From contig CANLDN010000002.1 in NCBI GenBank assembly GCA_947489445.1, forward strand, positions 7,501 through 71,500: a stretch of 64,000 nt of DNA. Reading direction: 5' to 3'. Positions within the stretch are counted from its first letter, which is position 1; every line of letters begins with the position of its first letter. Shown here piece by piece: positions 10,534 to 20,038 of this stretch. Under the pieces are notes generated by a model that had not been told where the DNA came from, made no database searches, and was given only the letters and a program-made list of their open reading frames with translations. This stretch comes from an uncultured Paracoccaceae bacterium (GTDB lineage: Bacteria > Pseudomonadota > Alphaproteobacteria > Rhodobacterales > Rhodobacteraceae). Position numbers and translations under genes: made by a program.

Positions 10534-11775
10534 TTATGCCGTTTTCAATGTATGCAGTGGCATACTGTTGTTTTTATGACGAGCTGCGACAGTTGCGCCG
10601 ATCGCATCCGCCGTCGCCGGGCTGAGCGTCCAACCAAGGTGTCCGTGACCCGTATTATAGAACACCCGGTCATTCTTGCCGGGGCCTACGCGCGGCATCA
10701 TATTCGGCATCATCGGGCGCAATCCAGCCCATGGGACGCAGTTTTCGGTGGATACTTCCGGAAAGTGTTCCTCGCACCATTTCACCAATGGACGCACCCG
10801 CCGTTCAAGGATATCGCGGTTTTCGCCGTTGAATTCCGCCGTACCGGCAATCCGCAGGCGGTTCTTGCCCAGACGGGACGAAACGATCTTGGCCTTGTCA
10901 TCCAAAAGCGAAGTTGTGGGCGCCGCCGCCTGACTGGCCGCGTCATCCAGATTGACCGTGATCGAATACCCTTTCACAGGGTAGATATTCACCCGGTCGC
11001 CCAGCATCTGGGCAAACTTGCGGCTGGCCACACCGGCCGAGACGACAATGCTGTCATACCGTTCCTCATGCCCGCATTCCACATAGACACCATCGTCGCG
11101 CACATGCAGGTCGGTGACTGGCGCGCCCAGCTTGAACACAACGCCCTGCTTTTTCAGCCAGTCGGCCAGACCCATGGTGAATTTGTGGATATCGCCGGTG
11201 CTGTCGCTTTCGGTCCAGAACCCGCCGATGATATCGCCACGCAGGGTGGGTTCGCGGGCCATCACCTCATCCACGGTCAATTCGTGCCGTTCCAACCCGC
11301 CCTGGGCGAGCAGGCCGTTGACCATGCGGGCGTGCTTCAGATCCTTCTCGGTCTTGTAGAAATGCAGGATCCCCGCCGGGCTGAAATCGAAATCAACGCC
11401 GGATTTTTCCGCCATTTCGGCCAGACCAGCACGGGCGGCCACGGCCATGGCTGCGGTTTTGGTCGTGTTGGTTCTGTAGCGGGGGATATTCGCCAGAAAT
11501 TCGGTCATCCAGCTGACCTTGTGCCAGCCGGGGCGCGGGTTGACGAACAGTGGCGCGTCGCCCTGCAGCATCCATTTGATGCCTTTCAGAACGGTCGACC
11601 ATTGGTTCCAGACCTCGGCATTGGACGCGCTGAGCTGGCCGCCATTGGCGAAACTGGTTTCCATCCCGGCATAACGCTGACGGTCATAAACCGTCACGTC
11701 GAACCCGCGGACATGCAGTGAATAGGCTGTGGTGACACCGGTAATCCCGGCACCCAGAACGGCAATATGAGGCAT
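10534..11775 (-). CDS. dadA: FAD-dependent D-amino acid dehydrogenase (DadA-like)
   Basis: MPHIAVLGAGITGVTTAYSLHVRGFDVTVYDRQRYAGMETSFANGGQLSASNAEVWNQW...GHGHLGWTLSPATADAIG. Confidence 0.9.
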   Translation of the reverse strand: MPHIAVLGAGITGVTTAYSLHVRGFDVTVYDRQRYAGMETSFANGGQLSASNAEVWNQWSTVLKGIKWMLQGDAPLFVNPRPGWHKVSWMTEFLANIPRYRTNTTKTAAMAVAARAGLAEMAEKSGVDFDFSPAGILHFYKTEKDLKHARMVNGLLAQGGLERHELTVDEVMAREPTLRGDIIGGFWTESDSTGDIHKFTMGLADWLKKQGVVFKLGAPVTDLHVRDDGVYVECGHEERYDSIVVSAGVASRKFAQMLGDRVNIYPVKGYSITVNLDDAASQAAAPTTSLLDDKAKIVSSRLGKNRLRIAGTAEFNGENRDILERRVRPLVKWCEEHFPEVSTENCVPWAGLRPMMPNMMPRVGPGKNDRVFYNTGHGHLGWTLSPATADAIGATVAARHKNNSMPLHTLKTA

Positions 11776-11814
11776 GGTATTCTCCTACCATTCGCGCTTG
11801 CGCGCTGCCCCCAC

Positions 11815-11887
11815 CGTGTTTGGGCCTGAGAGATTCACCACGTTGGTGGCTTGCTCCTCCGGCGGGCCAAATGGCCACTCTGCGGCG
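11815..11887 (-). ncRNA. Glycine riboswitch, second (gene-proximal) aptamer
   Basis: Minus strand reads CGCCGGAGGAGCAAGCCACCAACGTGGTGAATCTCTCAGGCCCAAA; GGAGGAGCAA and TCTCAGG are glycine aptamer signatures. Confidence 0.9.
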
Positions 11888-11892
11888 TGTTG

Positions 11893-11971
11893 CACCCCAA
11901 CCGGTCCATTTGCCTGAGAGTGACCGGGGCGGTTGCTCCTTCGGCGACGGACGACCGTACTCTCCCGGTCA
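11893..11971 (-). ncRNA. Glycine riboswitch, first aptamer of tandem pair
   Basis: Minus strand reads GACCGGGAGAGTACGGTCGTCCGTCGCCGAAGGAGCAACCGCCCCGGTCACTCTCAGGCAAATGGACCGG: canonical GAAGGAGCAA and CTCTCAGGCAAA. Confidence 0.94.
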
Positions 11972-12033
11972 GCGTGTTATCTGCGCCGCCTTTAGGACAG
12001 AAAATTGAGTCTGGCAAATGAATTCTGGAGGGC

Positions 12034-12057
12034 GATCAAAATTCTAGAATTTTGATC
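12034..12057. promoter_or_regulatory. Perfect 24-bp palindrome between the riboswitch leader and the NUDIX gene
   Basis: GATCAAAATTCT/AGAATTTTGATC, 12+12 bp perfect dyad. Confidence 0.6.
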
Positions 12058-12497
12058 TACGCTGGGGGCAACCCACCCGTCTCTGCCACCCATTTTGCCA
12101 GCCGTCCGCCATAGGACGGCACGCGGTCTTCCAGTGTGACAAAATCCTCCATCCCATACAGCGCCCAGCGCTGCCCTTCGCCGCCAAAAACGATATCATC
12201 GACCGTGTGGGCTGGCATCTGTGCGACGAAAAACGCGTTCCATTTGGTAGCGTCGGTGCTGGACGGAAAGGCGCTTTCCCAAATCACTGCAGTTTGTGGC
12301 AGGATGAGCCCCAACTCCTCCTCCAATTCGCGGGCGACGGTCTCAAACGTGGTCTCATCCCCCTCGCGCCCGCCACCTGGCAGGTCCCACAGGTTGGGAA
12401 AATGGATATGCGGAAAATCATCGCGCAGGATGCTGACCAGCCGGTCACCCAGAAACAGAGCAACCTTTGATCCGTGATGCGGCCCCGTTGTTTCCAC
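12057..12497 (-). CDS. NUDIX hydrolase
   Basis: NUDIX box GGGREGDETTFETVARELEEELGL. Confidence 0.92.
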   Translation of the reverse strand: METTGPHHGSKVALFLGDRLVSILRDDFPHIHFPNLWDLPGGGREGDETTFETVARELEEELGLILPQTAVIWESAFPSSTDATKWNAFFVAQMPAHTVDDIVFGGEGQRWALYGMEDFVTLEDRVPSYGGRLAKWVAETGGLPPA

Positions 12498-12522
12498 CTC
12501 GTGCCCTCCCTATCATAGGACC

Positions 12523-13776
12523 ATGCCAGCCCTGTGCCGCGATTGCCTGACCACATTTGACAGCGAAACCCGCTGTCCGCAATGCCGCAGCCCACGGGTC
12601 ACGCGGCACCCGGAGCTGTTCGATCTGTCCATCGCCCATATGGATTGCGATGCGTTTTATGCCTCGGTCGAAAAACGGGACAACCCGGAACTGGCCGATA
12701 AGCCGGTGATCATCGGTGGCGGCAAACGTGGGGTCGTCTCAACCGCCTGCTATGTGGCCCGGATCAAGGGCGTCAAATCGGCCATGCCCATGTTCAAGGC
12801 GCTGAAGCTCTGCCCCGAAGCTGTGGTGGTCCGCCCCCGGTTTGATGCCTATGTCGAAGCCTCGCGGGCGATCCGGGCGATGATGGATGAACTGACGCCG
12901 GTGGTCGAACCACTGTCACTGGACGAGGCGTTCATGGACTTGACCGGCACCGCTCGCCTGCACCATGCCCCGCCCGCGGTCATGCTGGCGCGGCTGGTGA
13001 AACGGATGAAGGACGAATTGGGGCTTACCGGGTCTATCGGGTTGTCGCACAACAAATTCTTGGCCAAGGTCGCGTCTGACCTCGACAAGCCGCGCGGCTT
13101 TTCGATCATCGGCAAGGCGGAAACCACCGCCTTCCTGCGCTCCAAATCGGTCCGCCTGATCTGGGGCATCGGCCCGGCGGCGCAGGCCAGTCTGGAGGCC
13201 GCTGGCATCCGCACGTTTGACGATCTGTTGCGCTGGGACCGGCGCGATCTTCATGACCGGTTCGGGGGCACGGGTGAGCGGCTTTATTCGCTGGCGCGGG
13301 GCGAAGACGGGCGCCGCATCTCGGCCCATACGCCGGTCAAGACGCTGTCGAACGAAACCACGTTCAACGAGGATACCAGCAATGTGGATATCCTTGACGG
13401 GCATATCTGGCGGATGTCCGAAAAGGTCAGCGCACGGGCCAAGGCCAAGGACAAGGCCGGTCGGGTGGTGACGCTGAAGCTGAAAACCCATGATTTCAAA
13501 GGGATCACCAAGCGGCTGAGCCTGCGGCACCCCACCCAGATCGCCGACACGATCTATCGGACCGCCCGCGCGCTGTTCGATCAGGTCGGCGACAAGGGGC
13601 CTTACCGGTTGCTGGGCGTGGGCCTGTCGGAGATCACATCAGCCGAAGGGGCCGACCGCGAAGGCGACCTGCTCGACCCCGGTGCGATCAAGCGGGCCGA
13701 GGCGGAAAAGGCCGCAGACCTGATCCGGCAGAAGTTCGGGGCGGACGCGATCATCAAAGGGCGGGCGTTGCGGTAA
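12523..13776 (+). CDS. dinB: DNA polymerase IV (Y family)
   Basis: IAHMDCDAFYASVEKRDNPELADKPVIIGG...SLDEAFMDLTGTARLH...GLSHNKFLAKVASDLDKP; N-terminal CxxC...CxxC (CRDC...CPQC). Confidence 0.95.
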   Translation: MPALCRDCLTTFDSETRCPQCRSPRVTRHPELFDLSIAHMDCDAFYASVEKRDNPELADKPVIIGGGKRGVVSTACYVARIKGVKSAMPMFKALKLCPEAVVVRPRFDAYVEASRAIRAMMDELTPVVEPLSLDEAFMDLTGTARLHHAPPAVMLARLVKRMKDELGLTGSIGLSHNKFLAKVASDLDKPRGFSIIGKAETTAFLRSKSVRLIWGIGPAAQASLEAAGIRTFDDLLRWDRRDLHDRFGGTGERLYSLARGEDGRRISAHTPVKTLSNETTFNEDTSNVDILDGHIWRMSEKVSARAKAKDKAGRVVTLKLKTHDFKGITKRLSLRHPTQIADTIYRTARALFDQVGDKGPYRLLGVGLSEITSAEGADREGDLLDPGAIKRAEAEKAADLIRQKFGADAIIKGRALR

Positions 13777-13781
13777 CGTAA

Positions 13782-13799
13782 GATGGGTCTTGACCCATC
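13782..13799. repeat. GATGGGTC-TT-GACCCATC hairpin, copy 1 (partial)
   Basis: gtaaGATGGGTCttGACCCATCctcc just after the dinB stop; same core as 17004 and 54699. Confidence 0.7.
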
Positions 13800-13992
13800 C
13801 TCCGTTGAAACCCTACGCTTCGTCCTATCGGTCAAACATCAACAACAGGAGGGCACAAGCTGAACATGCGTATCATCCGCCGACTTCAGCATGGTCCCCG
13901 CTTTGCCCTGTAAATCCGTTTGCAGGGCATGATCCGAAACGGTCTGCCCATCATGCCGCCACTGCGCGGCCATTTCCTGATCAGAGACCGAC

Positions 13993-15507
13993 ATGACCAT
14001 TCTCAACATCAATGCCTTGGGCGTGACCCTTGGCGAACCACTTTTCGCTGACCTGAACCTGACCATTTCCAAGGGCGACCGTATCGGGCTTGTCGCCGCC
14101 AACGGGCGGGGTAAGTCGACCCTGATGGGGTGTATAGCGGGCACGTTTGACCCGACCACCGGTGACATCACCCGCGCGCGCGGCCTGCGCGTGGGGCATG
14201 TGAAACAGAACGTGCCGCCCGATGCGCTGGAGAAATCCCTTTACGATCATGTGCTTGCCGCCCTGCCCGCCGAACAGGCCGATTATGAAAGCTGGCGGGT
14301 CGATGTGGTGCTGGACGATCTGAAAGTGCCCTATGACCTGCAACAGAAACCACTCAAGGAACTCAGTGGAGGTTGGCAGCGCACCGCCCTACTGGCCGCC
14401 GCCTGGATCACCGAACCGGACCTTTTGCTGCTCGACGAACCGACCAACCATCTGGACCTGCACCGCATCGGATTGCTGCAGGATTGGCTGGGCGGCCTGC
14501 CCCGCGATGTGCCCGCCGTGATCATCAGTCATGACCGGGCTTTCCTGGATGCTGTGACCAATCGGACCTTGTTTTTAAGGGCAGAGCGGTCGCGTGACTT
14601 TGCCTTGCCTTTTACCCGTGCGCGGACGGCGCTGGATGAGGCGGACGCGGCTGACGAACGCCGCTTTGCCAATGATCTGAACAAGGCCAGCCAGTTGCGC
14701 AAACAGGCGGCGAAGCTGAAGAATATCGGGATTAACTCCGGTTCTGACCTGTTGATCACCAAGACCAAGCAACTGACCGAACGGGCCGCCAAGATGGAAG
14801 CTGCGGCCAAACCAGCGCATCAGGAACGGGGTGCGGGTGACATCAGGTTGTCCAATAGCGGCACCCACGCCAAGGCGTTGATTACGTTGGATGATGTTTC
14901 GGTTCAAACGCCGGATCACCGATTGCTTTATACCACCGGCAGGAAATGGATCAGCCCGGGTGATCGGATTGTTTTGCTGGGAACGAATGGCACGGGGAAA
15001 ACGCGGTTGGTGAAGATGATCCATGCGGCGATTGCGGGACATGACGTATCGATAAAATGTGCTCCGACCATTGTAGAAGGTTATTCAGATCAACATCTTA
15101 GCCAACTTTCGGACGGTGACACCCCGATGAGCACGGTCGCTGGCACGTTCGATGTGGGCGACCAAAGGGCGCGAGGTTTGCTGGCAGGCGCTGGGGTGAA
15201 TATCCAGATGCAGGACACGAAAATCGGCGCGCTGTCCGGCGGGCAGAAGGCCCGGCTGGCGATGCTGATCCTGCGCTTGCAGCAGCCGAATTTCTACCTG
15301 CTGGACGAACCCACGAACCATCTGGATATCGAAGGACAGGAGGCGCTGGAGGACGAGCTGATCGCGCATGGGGCCGCTTGTTTACTGGTCAGTCACGATC
15401 GCAGTTTTCTGCGTAATGTGGGAAATCGGTTCTGGGAAATCCAGCGCAAGCGGCTGGTCGAAGTGGATGATCCCGAGCCGTTTTTGAACGTAGAGATGAC
15501 AGGGTGA
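13993..15507 (+). CDS. ABC-F family ATPase
   Basis: Two ATPase domains: VAANGRGKSTLMG / LSGGWQRTALLAAAWITEPDLLLLDEPTNHLD and LGTNGTGKTRLVK / LSGGQKARLAMLILRLQQPNFYLLDEPTNHLD. Confidence 0.93.
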   Translation: MTILNINALGVTLGEPLFADLNLTISKGDRIGLVAANGRGKSTLMGCIAGTFDPTTGDITRARGLRVGHVKQNVPPDALEKSLYDHVLAALPAEQADYESWRVDVVLDDLKVPYDLQQKPLKELSGGWQRTALLAAAWITEPDLLLLDEPTNHLDLHRIGLLQDWLGGLPRDVPAVIISHDRAFLDAVTNRTLFLRAERSRDFALPFTRARTALDEADAADERRFANDLNKASQLRKQAAKLKNIGINSGSDLLITKTKQLTERAAKMEAAAKPAHQERGAGDIRLSNSGTHAKALITLDDVSVQTPDHRLLYTTGRKWISPGDRIVLLGTNGTGKTRLVKMIHAAIAGHDVSIKCAPTIVEGYSDQHLSQLSDGDTPMSTVAGTFDVGDQRARGLLAGAGVNIQMQDTKIGALSGGQKARLAMLILRLQQPNFYLLDEPTNHLDIEGQEALEDELIAHGAACLLVSHDRSFLRNVGNRFWEIQRKRLVEVDDPEPFLNVEMTG

Positions 15508-15728
15508 CGCAACGCGCGGTGGGGGTGTTGCGGCGTGTTTTCGGCATGATCAGTTTGGGGGCCTTATGGCACAGTTAATGCTGAGGTTTTTGTCAAAATA
15601 CCCGATGCAGAACCTATGCAGAAACCATGTGCATACCATGCGCATGATCATACATATCAGGGCCGGTTAACCCTGCGCACGGTGGAAAACCTGAACGAAC
15701 GGTAAATCCTGCAAGGTGATGATAGAAC

Positions 15729-16610
15729 CTAAGCGGCCTTCGCGACGAACTTATCCCGAATGCTTCGGAAATGCGGGACGAGGATGTTGCGGAAGGCCGT
15801 GACCTTGGCCGCGGGCCAGACATCGGGGTGGCCGACGGCCCATATCTCGGCATAGGGTTGGGGTGGCAAGACAGGGATTTGCACCAATCCCGGCGTGGCC
15901 CTTCCCAGAAAAAGCGGCATGCGCGCGACGCCAAGCCCCGCTTGCGCGGCGGCGCGGATGGCGACCATGTCGTCGAATGTTAGCCGGATACGGTGGTTGG
16001 GAAATGTCGGGTCTACATTCCGGGGCACGTCCTGATATGCCGCATACACCACCCAATCGATTAGAGTGTCAGGATCGTCGGCGATGCGGTCCGCCCAGGC
16101 TTGCGTTGCAAAGCTGGCCGAGTGTTGTTGGGTCAGGCGCAACCCCTTGAGGCTGTCCCCTGGATCGCGGCTGATACGGATCGCCAGATCGGCCTCTCGT
16201 CGGTTGAGGTCCAATAGATCGTTGGTGGCGCGGACATGCAGCGCGATCTCTGGGTAGGCCGTGCAAAATTGGTCGATTGCCGGTGCCAGCGCATGCGCGA
16301 TCAACAATTGTGGGGCGGTTATCGTCAATGGGCCACGCAATGTGTTGTCCTGCCCCTGTAGCTGACGCATCAGCCCGTGGGCGTGATCTTCCATCCGGGC
16401 GGCATGTTCCGCAATTGTCTTTCCTGCTTCGGTGGGCCGATATCCGTCTGCGAGCCGATCAAAAAGCTTTTGGTCCAGCGCCGTCTCTGCGCGGCTGATC
16501 CGTCGGGCGACGGTGGTGTAGTTCACACCCAGTTCTTCTGCCGCACTGGCCAGCGACGCCCCTCTGACAAGGCTCAACACTGTTCGCAGATCATCCCATG
16601 ACGGCTCCAT
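15729..16610 (-). CDS. LysR family transcriptional regulator
   Basis: N-terminal HTH MEPSWDDLRTVLSLVRGASLASAAEELGVNYTTVARRISRAETALDQKLFDRLADGYRPTEAG. Confidence 0.93.
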   Translation of the reverse strand: MEPSWDDLRTVLSLVRGASLASAAEELGVNYTTVARRISRAETALDQKLFDRLADGYRPTEAGKTIAEHAARMEDHAHGLMRQLQGQDNTLRGPLTITAPQLLIAHALAPAIDQFCTAYPEIALHVRATNDLLDLNRREADLAIRISRDPGDSLKGLRLTQQHSASFATQAWADRIADDPDTLIDWVVYAAYQDVPRNVDPTFPNHRIRLTFDDMVAIRAAAQAGLGVARMPLFLGRATPGLVQIPVLPPQPYAEIWAVGHPDVWPAAKVTAFRNILVPHFRSIRDKFVAKAA

Positions 16611-16621
16611 ACCATGCGATA

Positions 16622-16640
16622 TTGCATATTATGAATGCAA
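16622..16640. promoter_or_regulatory. Candidate LysR-type operator in the lysR/DUF1330 divergent intergenic region
   Basis: TTGCAT-N7-ATGCAA inverted repeat. Confidence 0.5.
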
Positions 16641-16706
16641 ATACACGCGTTTTCGCACGGCGACCATCTTCATAACTCTGCGGGTGTCACAACAAAGGAG
16701 ACGACG

Positions 16707-16988
16707 ATGATTTATGCCTATGCCAGCCTGACCATCACAAACCCCGCCGCATTGGCCGAATACAGAGAGAAGGCGGGTGCTGCGCTGGCCCTGCACGGCG
16801 GAAAGATCGAAGCCGCAACAGCAGATGCACGCGCCATTGATGGAAACCCTGTGGTCCCTGACGCGGCGGCGCTACTGTCATTTCCTGACAAGGATGCGGC
16901 ACTTGCCTGGGTCAATGATCCGTCGCTGGCTGACCTGCATGCACTGCGACGCAGCGCCGGTGCATCAGATATCGTTCTTTTGGGGTGA
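16707..16988 (+). CDS. DUF1330-like small protein
   Basis: MIYAYASLTITNPAALAEYREKAGAALALHGGKIEAATADARAIDGNPVVPDAAALLSFPDKDAALAWVNDP. Confidence 0.8.
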   Translation: MIYAYASLTITNPAALAEYREKAGAALALHGGKIEAATADARAIDGNPVVPDAAALLSFPDKDAALAWVNDPSLADLHALRRSAGASDIVLLG

Positions 16989-17003
16989 AACAGATGCGGC
17001 ACC

Positions 17004-17029
17004 GTAAGATGGGTCTTGACCCATCTTAC
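17004..17029. repeat. Perfect palindrome GTAAGATGGGTC-TT-GACCCATCTTAC, copy 2 (likely bidirectional terminator)
   Basis: 12-bp arms, between convergent genes; overlaps the TAA stop of the minus-strand gene. Confidence 0.85.
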
Positions 17030-17889
17030 TCTGCGGCGACCCGTTGTTTGTCGACACGGCCAATCGCAACAAGTTCCGCAATCACCCCATCTAAAATTGC
17101 CTTGAACGCATCAAAATCTTTAGTCGGTTCAAGCGTTCTTTCATTCATATAGAGGCCGCGATCAATTTCGACCTGAATGGCATGCTGCTGACGCGATGGC
17201 CGCCCGTAATGCTGGGCAATGAACGCGCCTGCGAATGGCATATTGCGCGCGACACGTAGACCCGCGCTGCCAAATGCAGCCTCGATCTGTTCGACGATGG
17301 GTGCCGCCGCCGTCGCCCCGAACCTGTCGCCCAACACGATGTCGGGGCGCGGCGCACCGGGCGGGCCCACGTTTTCCAAAGCCTCGTGGGGCATGGAATG
17401 ACAGTCGATTAAAATCGCCTCTCCGAAGTCGTTGATCGCTTCGTCAAGCAGGGTCTGCAGTTGATCGTGATAGGGCCGCCAAAACCGCGCGATCCGCTCA
17501 TGCGCTTCGGCCAACGTGATCTTGCCCCGGTAAATCTGCCGCCCGTTGGCCACCACACGGGGGATGACCCCCAGACCACTGGCCAGACGCGGGTTATGTG
17601 CGCTGCGCCGCACCTCTTCAATCAGTGCGGGGTCAAGTTCGTCCGGGCCGCGGTTCAGGTCCAGATAGGCGCGCGGCGCGCTGGCCGTCAGAAAAGGCGC
17701 CCCGTGATCGGGTGCAACTGCATAAAGCAGATCGACGAACGCATCCTCGGATGATCGGATTTGATTGCCGTCAAGCACGATACGGCTGAGAAATGACGCA
17801 GGGTAGTTGCGCCCGCTATGCGGGGATGCAAAAACAACGCTTGTCGTGCGTGCCGCTGGCCGGGCGAGATGATACGGGGCTATCAGCAA
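17026..17889 (-). CDS. N-formylglutamate amidohydrolase family protein
   Basis: VFASPHSGRNYPASFL...SEDAFVDLLY...LDLNRGPDELDP...LIDCHSMPHEA...VEIDRGLYMNE. Confidence 0.93.
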   Translation of the reverse strand: MLIAPYHLARPAARTTSVVFASPHSGRNYPASFLSRIVLDGNQIRSSEDAFVDLLYAVAPDHGAPFLTASAPRAYLDLNRGPDELDPALIEEVRRSAHNPRLASGLGVIPRVVANGRQIYRGKITLAEAHERIARFWRPYHDQLQTLLDEAINDFGEAILIDCHSMPHEALENVGPPGAPRPDIVLGDRFGATAAAPIVEQIEAAFGSAGLRVARNMPFAGAFIAQHYGRPSRQQHAIQVEIDRGLYMNERTLEPTKDFDAFKAILDGVIAELVAIGRVDKQRVAAE

Positions 17890-18041
17890 TAAACCTTCCT
17901 CTGTCTGCCTAACATAGTCTGATTTTTGAATTTACCAAAAGCCCTTGATCCCTGTTCCGACTCCTTTTATAGACCGCACGACTGACGTGGGCATCGCTCG
18001 CGTCCTATTTCGTTATGGGGCGTGCGGTTCACTTTGGACAT

Positions 18042-18116
18042 GGATGATTAGCTCAGCGGTAGAGCACTTCGTTGACATCGAAGGGGTCACTGGTTCGATC
18101 CCAGTATCGTCCACCA
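18042..18116 (+). tRNA. tRNA-Val (anticodon GAC), CCA encoded
   Basis: ggatgat...agctcagcggtagagc...cttcg-ttGACat-cgaag...ggttcgatccc...atcgtccAcca; acceptor, anticodon and T arms pair. Confidence 0.95.
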
Positions 18117-18192
18117 TGATATTCGCTGGCCCTTTCGGGCCGAACTGTAACCCAAGGCGCAATCCGCGCGCCGCGACATGAAGGAACGGACT

Positions 18193-18318
18193 ATGAAGGT
18201 ACGCAACTCCCTCCGCTCGCTCAAGCAGCGCCATCGCGATTGCCGCGTCGTGCGCCGCAAGGGCCGCGTCTATGTGATCAACAAGACGCAAGGCCGGTTC
18301 AAAGCCCGTCAGGGCTGA
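18193..18318 (+). CDS. rpmJ: 50S ribosomal protein L36
   Basis: [41 protein letters not shown]; 41 aa, below the ORF-track cutoff. Confidence 0.96.
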   Translation: MKVRNSLRSLKQRHRDCRVVRRKGRVYVINKTQGRFKARQG

Positions 18319-18491
18319 ACCTGCGAACAGCAGCAGATTGAAAGGGTCGTGCCTATGGCGCGGCCCTTTTGCGTTGGGCGTGGCGGTCAGGAAATCCCAA
18401 CCTGGCTGTCCTTCACCCTAGCCATCGCCGTATCAATCCGGCTAGTGTTCCCCCAGAAATCCAAGCCTTACTTAAGAAGGGATATTCCTAG

Positions 18492-19685
18492 ATGGCATTA
18501 TTACGTTCAACCGCGCTGGCCACGGCGTTCATGGGCCTTGCTGCCCCGGCGTTTGCCCAAGAATTTTGCGGTGGCATCGGCACTGGCGGTATCTGGATCG
18601 GTGGCGATGAAGCCGGGTCCGATATCAGTGTGGCTGACAATTATCAGGAGCAGATGGCGCTTGTTTTGGGGGGCAATGAATATGTCGCCCTGTTCAGCCT
18701 GAGCGAAGCCGCTGACATTCGGGTTGAGGCAGCGGGCCGTGGTGCTGGTGATCCGGTCATTGATCTGCTGGACAATACTGGCGGTGTGATCCTGTCTGAC
18801 GACGATTCCGGCGGAAATGCCGCGTCGCGTGCCGAAACCTATTTGCAGGCTGGTACGTATTGCATGTCCATGCGGTCATATGACGGTGGCCCAATGACAG
18901 CATTTGTGCGCGTCGGCCGCCAGGAACATGAGCCACTGACCGATGGCATCAGCGCGGGCGGCGGGAGCAGCTCTGCTGATGGCAGCTGTGAAGAGGCGAC
19001 ACCGATGGGCCCGCTTGGCACTGCGGTTTCGGCATCCGTGAACGAAACCCCGTATTGGAGTTTCACCCTCGATGCCCCGACCCCTGTCAGCATCACAGCC
19101 GAAAACGAAAGCGCCGATCCGGTGATCACGCTTTATGGCCCCGGTGATATCTATATCGATGAAAATGACGATTGGGATGGGCTGAATTCGCGGATTGACG
19201 TGCTTGATACGTTGGATCCGGGCACATACTGCATCGGCATGGAAGCCCTGAGCGATGATAGCGCCCCAATAACCGTGCGCGTCACCGAATACGATGCAGA
19301 GGCCGCCCTTTTGGATCTTTATGCCCGTGGTGAGGCCGCCCCGCCGCTGGACGGCAGTATCCCGTTCACCGACCTTGGTGTGCTGGAATCGCGGCTTCGT
19401 CAGGATGTTCAGTCGGCCAGCGACACAGTCTGGTACACGGTTGATGTTGATGAAAGCAGTCTTTTGGTCGTCGAGGCGATTGCCGGTGGCAACAGCGACC
19501 CATGGTTGGTGGTCTATGACGATCTGGGCCGTCAGGTCGGCCAGAACGATGACTATGGCGACGGGCTGGACAGCCTGGTCATGGCCCGGGTTGAACGCGG
19601 GACATATATCATTGGCGTCAAGCAATATGACGGCGGATCGGGCTTCATCCGGTTGTTGGCCGAACGCTATGTGCGCGCACAATAA
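18492..19685 (+). CDS. Secreted protein with repeated PPC-like (pre-peptidase C-terminal-like) domains
   Basis: Signal MALLRSTALATAFMGLAAPAFAQ; repeats such as DPVIDLLDNTGGVILSDDDSGGNAASRAETYLQAGTYCMSM, DPVITLYGPGDIYIDENDDWDGLNSRIDVLDTLDPGTYCIGM and DPWLVVYDDLGRQVGQNDDYGDGLDSLVMARVERGTYIIGV. Confidence 0.85.
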   Translation: MALLRSTALATAFMGLAAPAFAQEFCGGIGTGGIWIGGDEAGSDISVADNYQEQMALVLGGNEYVALFSLSEAADIRVEAAGRGAGDPVIDLLDNTGGVILSDDDSGGNAASRAETYLQAGTYCMSMRSYDGGPMTAFVRVGRQEHEPLTDGISAGGGSSSADGSCEEATPMGPLGTAVSASVNETPYWSFTLDAPTPVSITAENESADPVITLYGPGDIYIDENDDWDGLNSRIDVLDTLDPGTYCIGMEALSDDSAPITVRVTEYDAEAALLDLYARGEAAPPLDGSIPFTDLGVLESRLRQDVQSASDTVWYTVDVDESSLLVVEAIAGGNSDPWLVVYDDLGRQVGQNDDYGDGLDSLVMARVERGTYIIGVKQYDGGSGFIRLLAERYVRAQ

Positions 19686-19703
19686 GGTCTGCGTTATGTG
19701 ATT

Positions 19704-19741
19704 AAAGGAGGCCGCCCTGTGTATGCAGCGCGGCCTTTTTT
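19704..19741 (+). terminator. Rho-independent terminator
   Basis: aaaggaggccgc...gcgcggcctttttt. Confidence 0.75.
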
Positions 19742-19940
19742 GTGTGATGCCGGGTGTAGAACGCTTTTGGAAATTCACGTCGCAGACAAAAGATTCTGGA
19801 TGGATATAGGGACGAGAGCGAGCCCTAGGTGTCAGCTTTGAGCCCAGAGTGACAGATATGCGATCTTTCCCGGACGGCGGCTATGCGCAGAAAGCGGACT
19901 TTGCAAACCTGCAAAGTCTGGTCTGGTAACGGTGGTCGGA

Positions 19941-20030
19941 CGGCCCATTGCTGCCGTTGACTATGTCATCTTGATGCTGCGGTTGCAGCCCGCACAGCAG
20001 ACGTTCGCCGCCGGCGCAAAATCTGTTGTG
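19941..20030 (+). repeat. Dispersed CGGCCC-N33-ATGCTGC element
   Basis: CGGCCCATTGCTGCCGTTGACTATGTCATCTTG-ATGCTGCGGTTGCAGCCCGCACAGCAGACGTTCGCC; matches copies at 28166, 29098, 37216, 43761, 44677, 45798. Confidence 0.8.
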
Positions 20031-20038
20031 GGGCGAAC

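Noticed and set aside
10552-11721. 389-aa plus-strand ORF antisense to dadA
   Set aside because: Shadow ORF; low-complexity His/Arg/Gln-rich composition typical of antisense translation of the DadA coding strand.
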